Virus record (IMG/VR): IMGVR_UViG_3300009154_000103
Location: 1-40,863 of that record
Length of the DNA stretch: 40,863 nt
Source of the DNA: a virus
Direction: 5' to 3' (one strand)
In this document: positions 14,488-22,451 of the stretch, one piece after another
Layout of the letters: each line of letters begins with the position of its first letter
How positions within the stretch are numbered: position 1 is the stretch's first letter
Notes under the pieces: generated by a model
Seen by the model: the letters and a program-made list of their open reading frames with translations, nothing else
The model's database searches: none
Told to the model about the DNA's origin: nothing
Translations under genes and position numbers: made by a program

Positions 14488-15251
14488 TAGAAAGTGATAC
14501 TCCCTGTTCCAGTCCAAGTGTAATACCGATATGGACTATCAGGTGTTACTGTTGGGCTTCCTGTTGTAGATACTGCGGTATTAGCAATAGGTACACGAAG
14601 TTTAACTATTCCTGAACCACCGCTTGCTGTTGAAACATAACCAGAAGGAGCGCCATTTCCGCCATTACCAGTGCTTCCTCCTGCATCAGATTGTCCACCA
14701 CCATTAAACGGTGCACCTGCTCCACCTGCTGCGTATGTTGTACCAAAGTATGTTGCTCCACTACCCGCAGTAGGGCGTGCTCCAGCGCTGCCTATACCAC
14801 CACCACCACCAGTATAGGATGCTGCATCAGCCAAACCACCATTGTTACCTTCTGACGGGCTGTAACTTCCAGCGTTACCTGTTGCTGCTGAACCAGATTC
14901 AGCCCAACCTTTACCGCCACCTGAGCCACCATTTTGAGCAGTTCCGCCGTAACCAGCACCTGCTCCACCGCCCGTTGCATAGTAAGAACCAAAACGAGAT
15001 TGTGAACCACTCTGTGAAGAATTGCTAGACCAAGAATCATTTGCTGGCTTTGGTCCACCAGCGCCTACTAAAATGTTATATGTAGTTCCAAATGCAATAT
15101 CAAAAGACATGTAACGCACACCACCCGCGCCTCCGCCACCGCCAACATTAGAGCCTCCCGCTCCACCGCCAGCAACAACAAGAACTTGAGCAGGTATAGC
15201 AAGGTGTCCTGAGATTCCAGATGAAATTATACCTTTAAGTATATGAGCCAT
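14487..15251 (-). CDS. Glycine-rich tail adhesin
   Basis: 254 aa. The middle is dominated by G-G-G-A-G-G and G-G-S-G-G-G runs interrupted by aromatic and polar residues, as in polyglycine-helix adhesins (T-even gp38-like distal domains) and similar fibre tips. It begins M-A-H-I-L-K-G, and a G-G-S-G-I-V-K-L-R-V-P strand marks the end of the Gly-rich domain before a small beta C-terminus. Probably a receptor-binding protein. The Gly codon repeats are a likely site of rapid variation. Confidence 0.72.
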   Translation of the reverse strand: MAHILKGIISSGISGHLAIPAQVLVVAGGGAGGSNVGGGGGAGGVRYMSFDIAFGTTYNILVGAGGPKPANDSWSSNSSQSGSQSRFGSYYATGGGAGAGYGGTAQNGGSGGGKGWAESGSAATGNAGSYSPSEGNNGGLADAASYTGGGGGIGSAGARPTAGSGATYFGTTYAAGGAGAPFNGGGQSDAGGSTGNGGNGAPSGYVSTASGGSGIVKLRVPIANTAVSTTGSPTVTPDSPYRYYTWTGTGSITF

Positions 15252-15718
15252 TATGCTAAATCTCCCACAATAGTAACCGTAGGTGTGCTGCCTCCTGTTT
15301 TAAAATAGACAGTAGCAGCAGCATAGGCTGCACGAATCTTAGGAGCAGCAGTAGTTGCACCAGTTGAAACAATAGTTACTCCAGAACCTGCTGCAAATGT
15401 AACTTGACCAGCGGCATCTTGTACAACAGTAACGGAATCACCAGCAGTAAATACGCTAGGAGGCACTGTAACCGTAATACCTGTAGCATTGGTTGTAGTT
15501 ACAATTCCATCTGCATCTGTTAAAGCAAGTGTGTATGTTGTGCCAGAAGTTGTTGCAGGTGCTTGACGTTGTTTTGACAATGGGAATCCACCTGCTGTTG
15601 AACCATTATGGACTACTACTGTGTTCTTTGTTGTGTCTACTGTTAATTCTCCAGCAAGACCTGTAAAGGATGTGTGTGCAGCGGTAGTACCTCTGCGGCG
15701 TTGAAAGGCAAATGCCAT
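15251..15718 (-). CDS. Fibre protein with Mtd-N-like domain
   Basis: 155 aa from ATG 15718 (the upstream in-frame extension to 15733 lies inside the fibre gene). Residues 4-45 (F-Q-R-R-R-G-T-T-A-A-H then G-L-A-G-E-L-T-V-D-T-T-K-N-T-V-V-V-H-N-G) match the N-terminal domain of Mtd-like and hyaluronidase-like fibre proteins, which trimerise and dock on the tail. The rest is a beta-rich S/T/V sequence with A-A-G-Q-V-T-F. Coupled to both neighbours by TAATG. Confidence 0.75.
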   Translation of the reverse strand: MAFAFQRRRGTTAAHTSFTGLAGELTVDTTKNTVVVHNGSTAGGFPLSKQRQAPATTSGTTYTLALTDADGIVTTTNATGITVTVPPSVFTAGDSVTVVQDAAGQVTFAAGSGVTIVSTGATTAAPKIRAAYAAATVYFKTGGSTPTVTIVGDLA

Positions 15719-17328
15719 TATACTGTTCCCCAATCTGAGAGGCTAGTCCATGAAGCGGATGTTCCATTGTTTGTTAAGAAATACCCATTAACACCAGAGG
15801 TGATACTGGGAATATAAGAGGCTGCTGTTGTAGCAGATGACGCTGCAGCCGTAGCAGAGTTTGCTGCGGATGTAGCAGATGTGGCTGCACTGCTAGCATT
15901 TGTGGCTGCAGATGAGGCAGAAGTAGAAGCGCTAGATGCTGAAGTAGCAGCAGCACTTTGAGATGTCAACGCACTTGACGCTGAGGTAGAGGCAGAAGAC
16001 GCTGACGTAGCAGCGGCTGACTGTGAGGTTGCAGCGGATGAGGCTGAGGTAGCCGCACTAGAGGCTGAAGTACTTGCACTAGAGGCTGAAGTTAAGGCTG
16101 CAGACTGGCTTGTAAGAGCGCTAGAAGCGCTTGTAGAGGCGCTAGAGGCACTTGTAGCAGCCGAGGATGCTGACGTGGCTGCTGCGGTCTGAGAAGTCAA
16201 AGCACTAGAAGCACTGGTTGACGCAGAGGATGCAGAGGTAGATGCAGCAGTGGCTGAGTTAACAGCAGATGTAGCGCTAGTAGCAGCCGAACTAGCCGAA
16301 GTAGATGCTGAGGCTGCGCTTGTAGCAGCAGCATCTGCAACTGTAGATATATTTATATATGTGGCTGTAGTTGTATCTGAATCAGTAATTAAACCCATGT
16401 CTCTGACTAGACCAGAACCAGTAAGTCCTGTTATACTAGTTAAACTATTAGATGCAGATGTAGCAGAACTGCCAGCAGCGGTGGCAGAAGCCGCCGCAGA
16501 TGTAGCACTAGTAGCAGCAGCAGTCGCTGACGCGGCTGCTGATGTAGCAGATGTACCAGCAGATGAAGCAGATGTAGATGCAGAACTAGCAGATGTAGAA
16601 GCAGCAGCAGCCTGAGTGGTTGCAGTTGCAGCACTATTAGTTGCAGTGGTTGCAGATGCAGCAGCAGATGTTGCTGATGTACTTGCTGCAGATGCTGATG
16701 TTCCTGCAGAACTTGCTGATGTTGCTGCACTAGAAGCAGACGTACTTGCTGATGATGCACTGGTTGCAGCGTTTGATGCGCTGGTTGCTGCTGAAGAAGC
16801 AGAAGTTGATGCAGCAGTTGCTGAACCAAGAATGCTATCTACATAAGTTTTATTAGCAGCATCTCCACCATTTGTAGGATTAGACAATCCTGTAATAGTT
16901 GGTGCTGTAAGAGTTTTGTTTGTAAGTGTTTGAGTAGCAGCCGTACCTACAACTACACCTGATGTAGCAACAAGTCCGTGTACAGATGATGATGCTTCTG
17001 TGTGGTTATTTGCTTCTTGAAGGTCACGACCAATAATCATATGTCGTACTACTGCACCAGCAGAGTGAGACTGTGCCGTACCAGTAGCATCAATACTTCG
17101 GGTAATACTAAATGTATTACTTGAAGCAGAAGTAATATCTACAATTTCTTCAAGGGCTGTATCTGGGTCAAGTACTACAGTAAATGTAACGCCACCAGTA
17201 ATGTCTGCTCCTGCAATTGTACCTAAAAGATTTGTAGCAGATGCAACAGTCATTGACGTTGCACCAGATGTGACGGCAGCAGTTAATGTTGTTTGCTGTG
17301 AACGGGATGTATATTTTCTGACTGTCAT
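15718..17328 (-). CDS. Ala/Ser/Thr heptad-repeat tail fibre
   Basis: 536 aa. Residues 1-165 form the attachment region (N-terminal beta domain with V-R-K-Y-T-S-R-S and a T-L-T-N-K-T-L-T-A-P-T-I motif common in fibres). Residues about 170-300 and 340-505 are continuous seven-residue repeats of the type T-S-A-S-S-A-x, separated by a non-repetitive segment (T-G-L-T-G-S-G-L...). This is a long trimeric coiled-coil shaft as in lambdoid side-tail fibres. The C-terminus is short and ends S-W-T-S-L-S-D-W-G. Spurious Ala-rich frames appear on the opposite strand because of the repeats. Confidence 0.82.
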   Translation of the reverse strand: MTVRKYTSRSQQTTLTAAVTSGATSMTVASATNLLGTIAGADITGGVTFTVVLDPDTALEEIVDITSASSNTFSITRSIDATGTAQSHSAGAVVRHMIIGRDLQEANNHTEASSSVHGLVATSGVVVGTAATQTLTNKTLTAPTITGLSNPTNGGDAANKTYVDSILGSATAASTSASSAATSASNAATSASSASTSASSAATSASSAGTSASAASTSATSAAASATTATNSAATATTQAAAASTSASSASTSASSAGTSATSAAASATAAATSATSAAASATAAGSSATSASNSLTSITGLTGSGLVRDMGLITDSDTTTATYINISTVADAAATSAASASTSASSAATSATSAVNSATAASTSASSASTSASSALTSQTAAATSASSAATSASSASTSASSALTSQSAALTSASSASTSASSAATSASSAATSQSAAATSASSASTSASSALTSQSAAATSASSASTSASSAATNASSAATSATSAANSATAAASSATTAASYIPSITSGVNGYFLTNNGTSASWTSLSDWGTV

Positions 17329-17336
17329 CTATTTAC

Positions 17337-18233
17337 CTATCGGCTGTAGTGGACGCGGGTTGGGTACTGAAGTTTTTGCTTTAATGATTCTTCTTCAAGA
17401 CGCATCATGTAAAGCGTTTGCAATTGCTTTGTTACATTTGAGCCAGTTCCATATGGACGCTTGGCATCAATCTCATCCGATTGTGGTGATGAAATAGAGA
17501 TACGCGCTGGGTCTACATAAGAAGATAGACGCCATGCTGCACCATAAACAAGAACATCTCGCATAGATGAAGGCAACAACGTAGTTGTTTCCATATCATC
17601 TGTAAGGTTTGTAAGGTTTACAGGTAAGGCTGCATATACAATTTGAATGGTACGTCCTGGAAGGACATTGTCATAAATTGATACGGTTTTGCCAGTAGTA
17701 AAAGCGGTTGTGTTAGCAATAGGGTCCCAACGCCATTGGCGGATAGGTAGCCATTCTTTTGTTGGTCCAACTGATTGCCAAGCCATTGAAAGAATTTGAA
17801 TAGCATTTGATGGCAATGAATATGTAGTACGGCTTGCAAGGAATGAAGCGGTAGTAGAACCAATACCAAATACCTTTGGGTATACAGCATTGATTGTATC
17901 GTTAATTGCACGCTTAACAGCCTGACGTGGATATGTAGGTGCAATAGTCATCTTTGCGTTTACTGCATGTATTGCTGCAGTAGTGGCGTTATAGCCACGA
18001 CCAAATGGTGCAATAGTAATTGTGTTTGATTGACGGTCATATGAGTCTACCCACATCATTTCGTCATCAATTTCAACAATACCTTTACCAATGTTCTCAG
18101 TAGATGAGACTTTAATTGTAAGGTCAGTTGCTGTAATAGCAGCAGTAATATATGTAACGCGGTCTTGACGGTACGTAAAACCTGAAAGGTCTAACTGTAC
18201 GTCATCAATAAGATTTTGAAATGTAGTTGCCAT
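17337..18233 (-). CDS. Head-tail adaptor / connector protein (tail tube A-like)
   Basis: 298 aa. Begins T-F-Q-N-L-I-D-D-V-Q-L-D-L, a helix typical of connector-ring proteins. A beta insertion with A-T-D-L-T-I-K-V-S-S and E-I-D-D-E-M-M-W-V-D follows, then R-Q-A-V-K-R-A-I-N-D-T-I-N-A-V-Y-P. A late Y-G-A-A-W-R-L-S segment and a C-terminal helix with M-R-L-E-E-E-S complete it. The order fits the ring below the portal (T7 gp11/P22 gp4 position). Identification by pattern and location before the fibres. Confidence 0.68.
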   Translation of the reverse strand: MATTFQNLIDDVQLDLSGFTYRQDRVTYITAAITATDLTIKVSSTENIGKGIVEIDDEMMWVDSYDRQSNTITIAPFGRGYNATTAAIHAVNAKMTIAPTYPRQAVKRAINDTINAVYPKVFGIGSTTASFLASRTTYSLPSNAIQILSMAWQSVGPTKEWLPIRQWRWDPIANTTAFTTGKTVSIYDNVLPGRTIQIVYAALPVNLTNLTDDMETTTLLPSSMRDVLVYGAAWRLSSYVDPARISISSPQSDEIDAKRPYGTGSNVTKQLQTLYMMRLEEESLKQKLQYPTRVHYSR

Positions 18234-18565
18234 TAGGATGCAATCAATCTGAGAGCAGTAACAATCTCTAGGTATTTGGCTGGGTCTGTAATCCCAGCAA
18301 GTTCGGAGGCAACAGCATTGAAGCCTTTATAATCAGGATACTTACGAGATGCACTGGCTTTAAGATTTAAAGCAGAAAGCATTGGTGTACCGTTAGGCGT
18401 ACCAGCCCAGTCATTAACTGCACCATCTTCATCTTGGTATGCTGTGTATGCTGGGTACTCCCCGCCATTAGCAAGACGATTAATCTCATCACGAAGAGTA
18501 GAACCTGGAAAACCATACAATGTGTATGTAGTGCCGTTATATCTAGCCGTGCCGTATGTGGTCAT
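18233..18565 (-). CDS. Hypothetical small structural protein
   Basis: 110 aa. Beta-hairpin start (Y-N-G-T-T-Y-T-L-Y-G-F-P-G), a Gly/Asn-rich middle with A-Y-T-A-Y-Q-D-E-D-G-A-V-N-D-W-A-G and G-T-P, and a C-terminal helix G-F-N-A-V-A-S-E-L-A-G-I. TAATG overlaps on both sides. It lies just before the adaptor gene, so a small neck or virion part is likely. Not recognised. Confidence 0.6.
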   Translation of the reverse strand: MTTYGTARYNGTTYTLYGFPGSTLRDEINRLANGGEYPAYTAYQDEDGAVNDWAGTPNGTPMLSALNLKASASRKYPDYKGFNAVASELAGITDPAKYLEIVTALRLIAS

Positions 18566-18726
18566 TACTTACCCTTCTTTTGCGCTGCTCTCATATTGTC
18601 TACAAGATTAGGATATTTTCTGCCAGCCTTTTTAGCAGCAGCCTTGGCTGATGCTTTAGCAGCAGGTGTTAGTGGTGTTGATTTCTTTTTTGGATTAGGT
18701 GTATCCCAAACTTTTTTTGCAGGCAT
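18565..18726 (-). CDS. Small basic Lys-rich protein
   Basis: 53 aa. Begins M-P-A-K-K-V-W-D-T-P-N-P-K-K-K, followed by an Ala/Lys helix (A-A-K-A-S-A-K-A-A-A-K-K-A-G) and ends Q-K-K-G-K. Very basic with little acidity. Overlaps both neighbours by one base (TAATG). Part of a run of small basic late genes; DNA condensation or scaffold-exchange roles are guesses. Confidence 0.6.
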   Translation of the reverse strand: MPAKKVWDTPNPKKKSTPLTPAAKASAKAAAKKAGRKYPNLVDNMRAAQKKGK

Positions 18727-18989
18727 TAGCAATCCCAAGCCCTTCTTGCTTTATTTAATCTACTGTTAGGGTCTTTAGCAGCCTTAGGAAACATCTTTGC
18801 TTGACCTGCCGACCTAGCGCAATATGATTTTCTACGTGCTGCAGCCTTAGGAGATTTCTTTGCCTCCGCTAATTTTACTGGTGGCTTGAGATTACTGCCT
18901 TGGGCTTTGGCACTAGCACGACCTTTTGCATTAAGACCGCCGTTAGGGTTCTGTCCTTCTTTACGTTGCCATGCTGGTGATTTAGCCAT
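18726..18989 (-). CDS. Conserved small basic phage protein (WQRKEG..GGLNAKGR)
   Basis: 87 aa. P-A-W-Q-R-K-E-G-Q-N-P-N-G-G-L-N-A-K-G-R and N-L-K-P-P-V-K are a widely distributed phage motif (I believe filed as DUF6321). The rest is Lys/Ala/Arg-rich with a C-A-R-S and P-N-S-R-L-N-K-A-R-R-A-W end. Seen in many tailed phages among virion genes; function unknown. Confidence 0.68.
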   Translation of the reverse strand: MAKSPAWQRKEGQNPNGGLNAKGRASAKAQGSNLKPPVKLAEAKKSPKAAARRKSYCARSAGQAKMFPKAAKDPNSRLNKARRAWDC

Positions 18990-19151
18990 TTACTTTCCTT
19001 TAACCTTTTTTAAATTAGGGTTTGCTTTTTTTGCTGCTGGGCTTGCCTTGCGTGTAGATGATGCAAGGATTGCTCCAGCAGACTTCATAGATACGCCTGA
19101 CTTTTTAGCAATAGATTTTTGGGCGGCTTTAAAGCCCATACCTTTAGCCAT
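18990..19151 (-). CDS. Small basic protein
   Basis: 53 aa. Begins M-A-K-G-M-G-F-K-A-A-Q-K-S-I-A-K-K-S-G and looks helix-turn-helix-sized (two short helices, S-G-V-S-M-K-S-A-G-A-I-L), followed by a Lys/Ala/Pro-rich tail ending V-K-G-K. Could be a small DNA-binding protein. No internal stop; tight packing against both neighbours. Confidence 0.58.
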   Translation of the reverse strand: MAKGMGFKAAQKSIAKKSGVSMKSAGAILASSTRKASPAAKKANPNLKKVKGK

Positions 19152-19366
19152 TACTTTTTAATCTGCTTTCCAGTTTTGTCGTCATAACGGCGACCCTGAA
19201 GTAATGCACCATAGAATTGTCCTGTGGCTGGACCACGGGCAGGAGCATTAATTTGGTTGTTCCATTGGCGGTATTCTTTAACTACGTTACCAACGTAACC
19301 AGCAATAGGCTTGTAAATCTTGTTCATGTTTGAACGGTCTTCAGCCGAGTTGCGTGTGTTAATCAT
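19151..19366 (-). CDS. Hypothetical late protein
   Basis: 71 aa. A polar N-terminus (N-T-R-N-S-A-E-D-R), a middle helix with I-A-G-Y-V-G-N-V-V-K-E-Y-R-Q-W, then P-A-R-G-P-A-T-G-Q-F-Y-G-A-L-L-Q-G-R-R-Y and a Lys-rich end. No family recognised. Overlaps the neighbour at 19151 by one base. Confidence 0.58.
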   Translation of the reverse strand: MINTRNSAEDRSNMNKIYKPIAGYVGNVVKEYRQWNNQINAPARGPATGQFYGALLQGRRYDDKTGKQIKK

Positions 19367-19368
19367 AA

Positions 19369-19599
19369 TTAAATCTTACGTCCACCAGAAGGCTGTGTGT
19401 AAATGCCCTGGATGACTGTTGCTGGTCCACTAGCAGTTCCTCCGCCTGAGCGTGGTGCTGACATAGGTGCTTGTCCTGGTCCAACTCCGCCACCAAAATC
19501 TTTGTTGACAGATGACTTGTCTGTTGCAGCCTTACGAACCTTTGCAGGAACAGTGAGTCCTGCACCAGTTACGTTGCTATTCATATATTCGTTAGCCAT
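19369..19599 (-). CDS. Hypothetical late protein, Gly-rich
   Basis: 76 aa. N-terminal helix-prone half with V-P-A-K-V-R-K-A-A-T-D-K, then a G-G-G-V-G-P-G-Q-A-P and S-G-G-G-T-A-S-G-P linker, ending P-S-G-G-R-K-I. Likely disordered in part. AAGGAAA precedes the ATG. Confidence 0.58.
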   Translation of the reverse strand: MANEYMNSNVTGAGLTVPAKVRKAATDKSSVNKDFGGGVGPGQAPMSAPRSGGGTASGPATVIQGIYTQPSGGRKI

Positions 19600-19601
19600 T
19601 G

Positions 19602-19787
19602 TTATTTTCCTTTTCCGTATGGTGCTGGGATGTTCCAGCCTTTGATTACTGAGGCATCAGAGTTATGTAACTCCTGCCCACCAACCTTTGATGCACCTGT
19701 GTAAGAAGGAGCAACATGCTTGGTGTTTGTACGCACTGGTGCGTCAATTGTTACTGGACGGTCCATGCATCCACATTGTGTACACAT
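19602..19787 (-). CDS. Late protein with N-terminal CxxCxC motif
   Basis: 61 aa. M-C-T-Q-C-G-C-M-D-R-P at the start is a three-Cys metal-binding motif with no second Cys pair, so metal might be bound between subunits. The remainder is polar with H-V-A-P-S-Y-T-G-A and a Pro/Gly-Lys end. The other late mini-protein at 13314-13400 begins in a similar way. Confidence 0.58.
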   Translation of the reverse strand: MCTQCGCMDRPVTIDAPVRTNTKHVAPSYTGASKVGGQELHNSDASVIKGWNIPAPYGKGK

Positions 19788-19789
19788 AA

Positions 19790-19987
19790 TTACTTACCTT
19801 TTTTCTTCATAATACGATTGCGAAGAGCCATATCCATCTTCATGTCAGCCTTAGCCGTTGGCTTTTTCTTATCCATCTTTACATCAGCCTTTTTAAATGC
19901 AGACTTCTGAGCAGGCTTCATGCCCTTCATTATCTTTGCATCCTGCTTCATGTCCGCTTTACTAGACATTGGTTTCATTGCAGCCAT
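19790..19987 (-). CDS. Lys/Met-rich basic protein
   Basis: 65 aa in which Lys and Met make up about half the residues (repeats such as K-A-D-M-K, K-I-M-K-G-M-K, M-D-K-K-K). It ends I-M-K-K-K-G-K. Strongly basic and amphipathic; histone-like DNA binding is a reasonable guess, not shown. TAATG overlap with the upstream gene. Confidence 0.6.
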   Translation of the reverse strand: MAAMKPMSSKADMKQDAKIMKGMKPAQKSAFKKADVKMDKKKPTAKADMKMDMALRNRIMKKKGK

Positions 19988-20430
19988 TATATTTTCCCTA
20001 TCTCTTTCATTACGGACACTATTTCTTTGTTTAGATGTTCTGCCTTTGGCATCTTGTTACCGTCATAAGGTTTATTCATGACCTCTGATGCTTCTAGGGC
20101 TTTCTCTACAGCCTTGCGTGAAGTGCCCTCAGGTTGTACACCTTGTGAACGCGCATCTCTGTAGAATGCTAACTCGCTATCCCATTTTTTCTGAGTTGTA
20201 CCACTAGCAATAATGTTACCTGAGGCATCACCAGTTGCTAGTTGTAAACCTTTAGCCTTGCAGCCAAAGCAATCTTCATCACACTGTGTGTGGTCAATTG
20301 AAATATCTTCATACTCAAATGGTTTATCGGCTGTAATATCACATAACGCACAACCCCAAAGAGTTGCTATAAAGTTATGGTCTGCGCTGAATCCCCATTC
20401 AAGCACCTTACTTATATGTTGGTGCTCCAT
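19987..20430 (-). CDS. Conserved Cys-containing late protein
   Basis: 147 aa. N-terminal part with W-G-F-S-A-D-H-N-F-I-A-T-L-W-G-C-A-L-C and, after an acidic stretch, C-D-E-D-C-F-G-C-K: a likely zinc site of five Cys plus His. Then T-G-D-A-S-G and a helical C-terminus. Similar proteins occur next to capsid genes of environmental phages, from memory. Function unknown; head completion or capsid-associated are options. Confidence 0.6.
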   Translation of the reverse strand: MEHQHISKVLEWGFSADHNFIATLWGCALCDITADKPFEYEDISIDHTQCDEDCFGCKAKGLQLATGDASGNIIASGTTQKKWDSELAFYRDARSQGVQPEGTSRKAVEKALEASEVMNKPYDGNKMPKAEHLNKEIVSVMKEIGKI

Positions 20431-20690
20431 TACTCCGCCCTTACGTTTGCCCCGAACCCTTGGTCAGTTAATTCTTTATAAACCCCTGAGGTAATTTCAT
20501 ATTCTCTTCCGCCTAGATAAAATAACTCAGCGGCTTTTATTACATCTTCTGTTGGAAATGCTGTTTGAGTCCAGACTCCGTTATTACGCATTAGGCTCTC
20601 GCCACGGTTTAAGCGATAGCGAATAAACAAACGTCCTCCGCCTGCTGGTCCGTATTCCACCACTGGTGGTGTTAGGTAATACTTAGTCAT
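20430..20690 (-). CDS. Hypothetical head-region protein
   Basis: 86 aa. Beta-rich start (Y-Y-L-T-P-P-V-V-E-Y-G-P, R-L-F-I-R-Y-R-L), a W-T-Q-T-A-F-P-T segment and helix D-V-I-K-A-A-E-L-F-Y-L-G-G. First gene after the capsid, preceded by AAGGAG. Size and place fit a head-completion or decoration protein, but no family is recognised. Confidence 0.6.
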   Translation of the reverse strand: MTKYYLTPPVVEYGPAGGGRLFIRYRLNRGESLMRNNGVWTQTAFPTEDVIKAAELFYLGGREYEITSGVYKELTDQGFGANVRAE

Positions 20691-20714
20691 TAGTCTCCTT
20701 AGTTGACTTACTCC

Positions 20715-20746
20715 GCAGCAGGGAGCACGTGAGCGACCCCTGCTGC
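20715..20746 (-). promoter_or_regulatory. Hairpin just downstream of the capsid gene
   Basis: GCAGCAGGG (20715-20723) pairs perfectly with CCCTGCTGC (20738-20746), loop 14 bases. It lies between the capsid stop and the next start with no U-tract in the direction of transcription. Likely a partial attenuator, or a barrier that protects the capsid message from 3' decay. Confidence 0.55.
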
Positions 20747-20761
20747 AGCGTCAATTAACTA

Positions 20762-21928
20762 TTAGTAGTTGATTGAAGATGAAGTCTCAACGCGGTAAAG
20801 CGCCTCTTCACGGTAACGTGAGAAGCCAAGTACGCCGTACCAACCAAGTGGACGGTGACGCATTAACTTGTCAACAACTGGTCCAATAACTACGTGTGGC
20901 TCTTCGGCAACGGCTTCAGCCAATGCTTGCTGTCCAGCAAAGTATGTATTGAATACATTTGTTTCGTGTGTGAAGGTGATAGATGCACCTGATGTAACCT
21001 GTGTGGTGATAGCAATATCAATTGTTACTGTTCCAGTTCCAATTGCTGTTACGTTTGCACCTGTTGGTACGTTAGTACCAGCAACAAGGTCACCAATAAC
21101 AATGCCTGATGTAGAAGTAAGAGACAGTGATGTCGCTCCGACTGCACCTGAAGCAGTTGTTGTTGTTGTAGATGTTGTCTTACCAGCACCCTTTAGGTCG
21201 TTGTAGATACGTGGTGATTCAACATAGAATGCACCTTCGTATGTACCAATTTCGCCAGCCCAAATTGAGTCATTTGACTGGTATTCGTGTGGCTGACGCC
21301 ATGAACCTACACCAGTCTCAGCACGAAGGTCGTGTGATACTTCAGGGTGGATACCAGCCCAGTAAAGTGAACCCTTACGTGGGATAGCCTTGTTAGCACG
21401 CAACTTAGCAGTTGTCTTACGAGCAAGTGCTGAAGTAAATGTGTCTGATGATGTAAGTGTTGCTGTAGATGTACGTCCACCAGCATAAAGAACGTTGTCT
21501 CCTTGGCGAAGTACTGTCTGAGCAACATCATCAATTGAGTCTGCCATGTTGAACGCAATTACGTTAGCAACTGCTGGGTCTACGTCAGCAAGGCTGAAGA
21601 GTTCCAAAGCACGTGTAACGAGTACTGCGTTACCATACTCAGCAAGAGTGATGGTTGTGTATGTTGGTGTAGCCATTGCTACAGCATCTGGGTCAGTTGT
21701 TTCTGTAAGAGTTGAAGTAACCTTTGTAAGGTCTACGTAACGCTGCAAGACAACAGATGAACCAGGGATGCTTTGACGCGCAGGAGTCTTATCGGCTACT
21801 GAGCGAATGAGTGGTTGTGCACGGAGTGCGAACTCGATTAGACGGTCATACGCCTTTTGTACGAGACCAGCACTACCAACTGTACCGCCTAGAGAAGCGG
21901 AACCTGTGGTTGTATATGCATTAGCCAT
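20762..21928 (-). CDS. Major capsid protein, N4-gp56 type
   Basis: 388 aa. N-terminal arm followed by A-Y-D-R-L-I-E-F-A-L-R-A-Q-P, then A-E-Y-G-N-A-V-L-V-T, D-V-A-Q-T-V-L-R-Q-G, I-H-P-E-V-S-H-D-L-R and near the C-terminus Y-F-A-G-Q-Q-A-L-A-E-A-V and W-Y-G-V-L-G. These are the hallmarks of N4-gp56-family HK97-fold capsid proteins. An inserted Thr/Ser/Val-rich domain (about 253-328, after a poly-Thr linker) looks Ig-like and may face outward. AAGGAGG precedes the start by 7 bases, the strongest ribosome site in the late block. Confidence 0.88.
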   Translation of the reverse strand: MANAYTTTGSASLGGTVGSAGLVQKAYDRLIEFALRAQPLIRSVADKTPARQSIPGSSVVLQRYVDLTKVTSTLTETTDPDAVAMATPTYTTITLAEYGNAVLVTRALELFSLADVDPAVANVIAFNMADSIDDVAQTVLRQGDNVLYAGGRTSTATLTSSDTFTSALARKTTAKLRANKAIPRKGSLYWAGIHPEVSHDLRAETGVGSWRQPHEYQSNDSIWAGEIGTYEGAFYVESPRIYNDLKGAGKTTSTTTTTASGAVGATSLSLTSTSGIVIGDLVAGTNVPTGANVTAIGTGTVTIDIAITTQVTSGASITFTHETNVFNTYFAGQQALAEAVAEEPHVVIGPVVDKLMRHRPLGWYGVLGFSRYREEALYRVETSSSINY

Positions 21929-21968
21929 TTTTGCACCTCCTTATGAGGATGTTAGATTCGGTTGGTTG

Positions 21969-22451
21969 TTAGTTAAAATCGCCCGATTGAATCATTGCAA
22001 TAATCTCTTCTGCACTAGCAGCATTATTAAGTTTAAGCAATGTATCTTGTGAGCGGTCAGGCGTAATAGCAGCCTGAGTTACAATGTCCTGCTGACGCAA
22101 TGCAGCACGGTCCAGTGTTTGTTCAGGCGTTTGCTGTTCCTGCACCTGAAGTCCAAACATGTCAGCGTTATCATCAACCCAATTAGAAACTGAGTCTTCT
22201 GTTATATCGCCTTCTAGTTCACGGACAATCAGACGTGCAGCCTTTGGACTTACGCCTTTATTTTCTAGGACTTTCTTGATGACAGTTTCACGTTGAGCCT
22301 TATCAAAGGCTTCTAGTTTTTCAGATAGTTCTTTAATGCGCTTTTCATCTGCTCGCTTTGCTTTACGCAATTGCTTCATTGCATCTGAATCGTTGCCCAT
22401 TGAAGTGTTATCTACTTCATCTTCTTCTTCGTCCCAGTATTGGTTGGTCAT
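21969..22451 (-). CDS. Scaffolding protein
   Basis: 160 aa from ATG 22451 with GGGAGG upstream. Acidic N-terminus (W-D-E-E-E-D-E-V-D), a long charged coiled coil (K-Q-L-R-K-A-K-R-A-D-E-K-R-I-K-E-L-S-E-K-L), a helical middle, and a C-terminal helix A-E-E-I-I-A-M-I-Q-S-G-D-F. Composition, length and position directly before the capsid gene are those of an assembly scaffold. A longer open frame to 22547 has no ribosome site and crosses the hairpin leader. Confidence 0.75.
   Translation of the reverse strand: MTNQYWDEEEDEVDNTSMGNDSDAMKQLRKAKRADEKRIKELSEKLEAFDKAQRETVIKKVLENKGVSPKAARLIVRELEGDITEDSVSNWVDDNADMFGLQVQEQQTPEQTLDRAALRQQDIVTQAAITPDRSQDTLLKLNNAASAEEIIAMIQSGDFN

Noticed and set aside
15830-16830. 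CRISPR-like regular repeats
   Set aside because: The 21-base period is the coding heptad repeat of the fibre; there are no spacers.
16250-16846. Ala/Val/Asp-rich frames on the strand opposite the fibre gene
   Set aside because: They are antisense readings of the T-S-A-S-S-A repeat, with no start signals.
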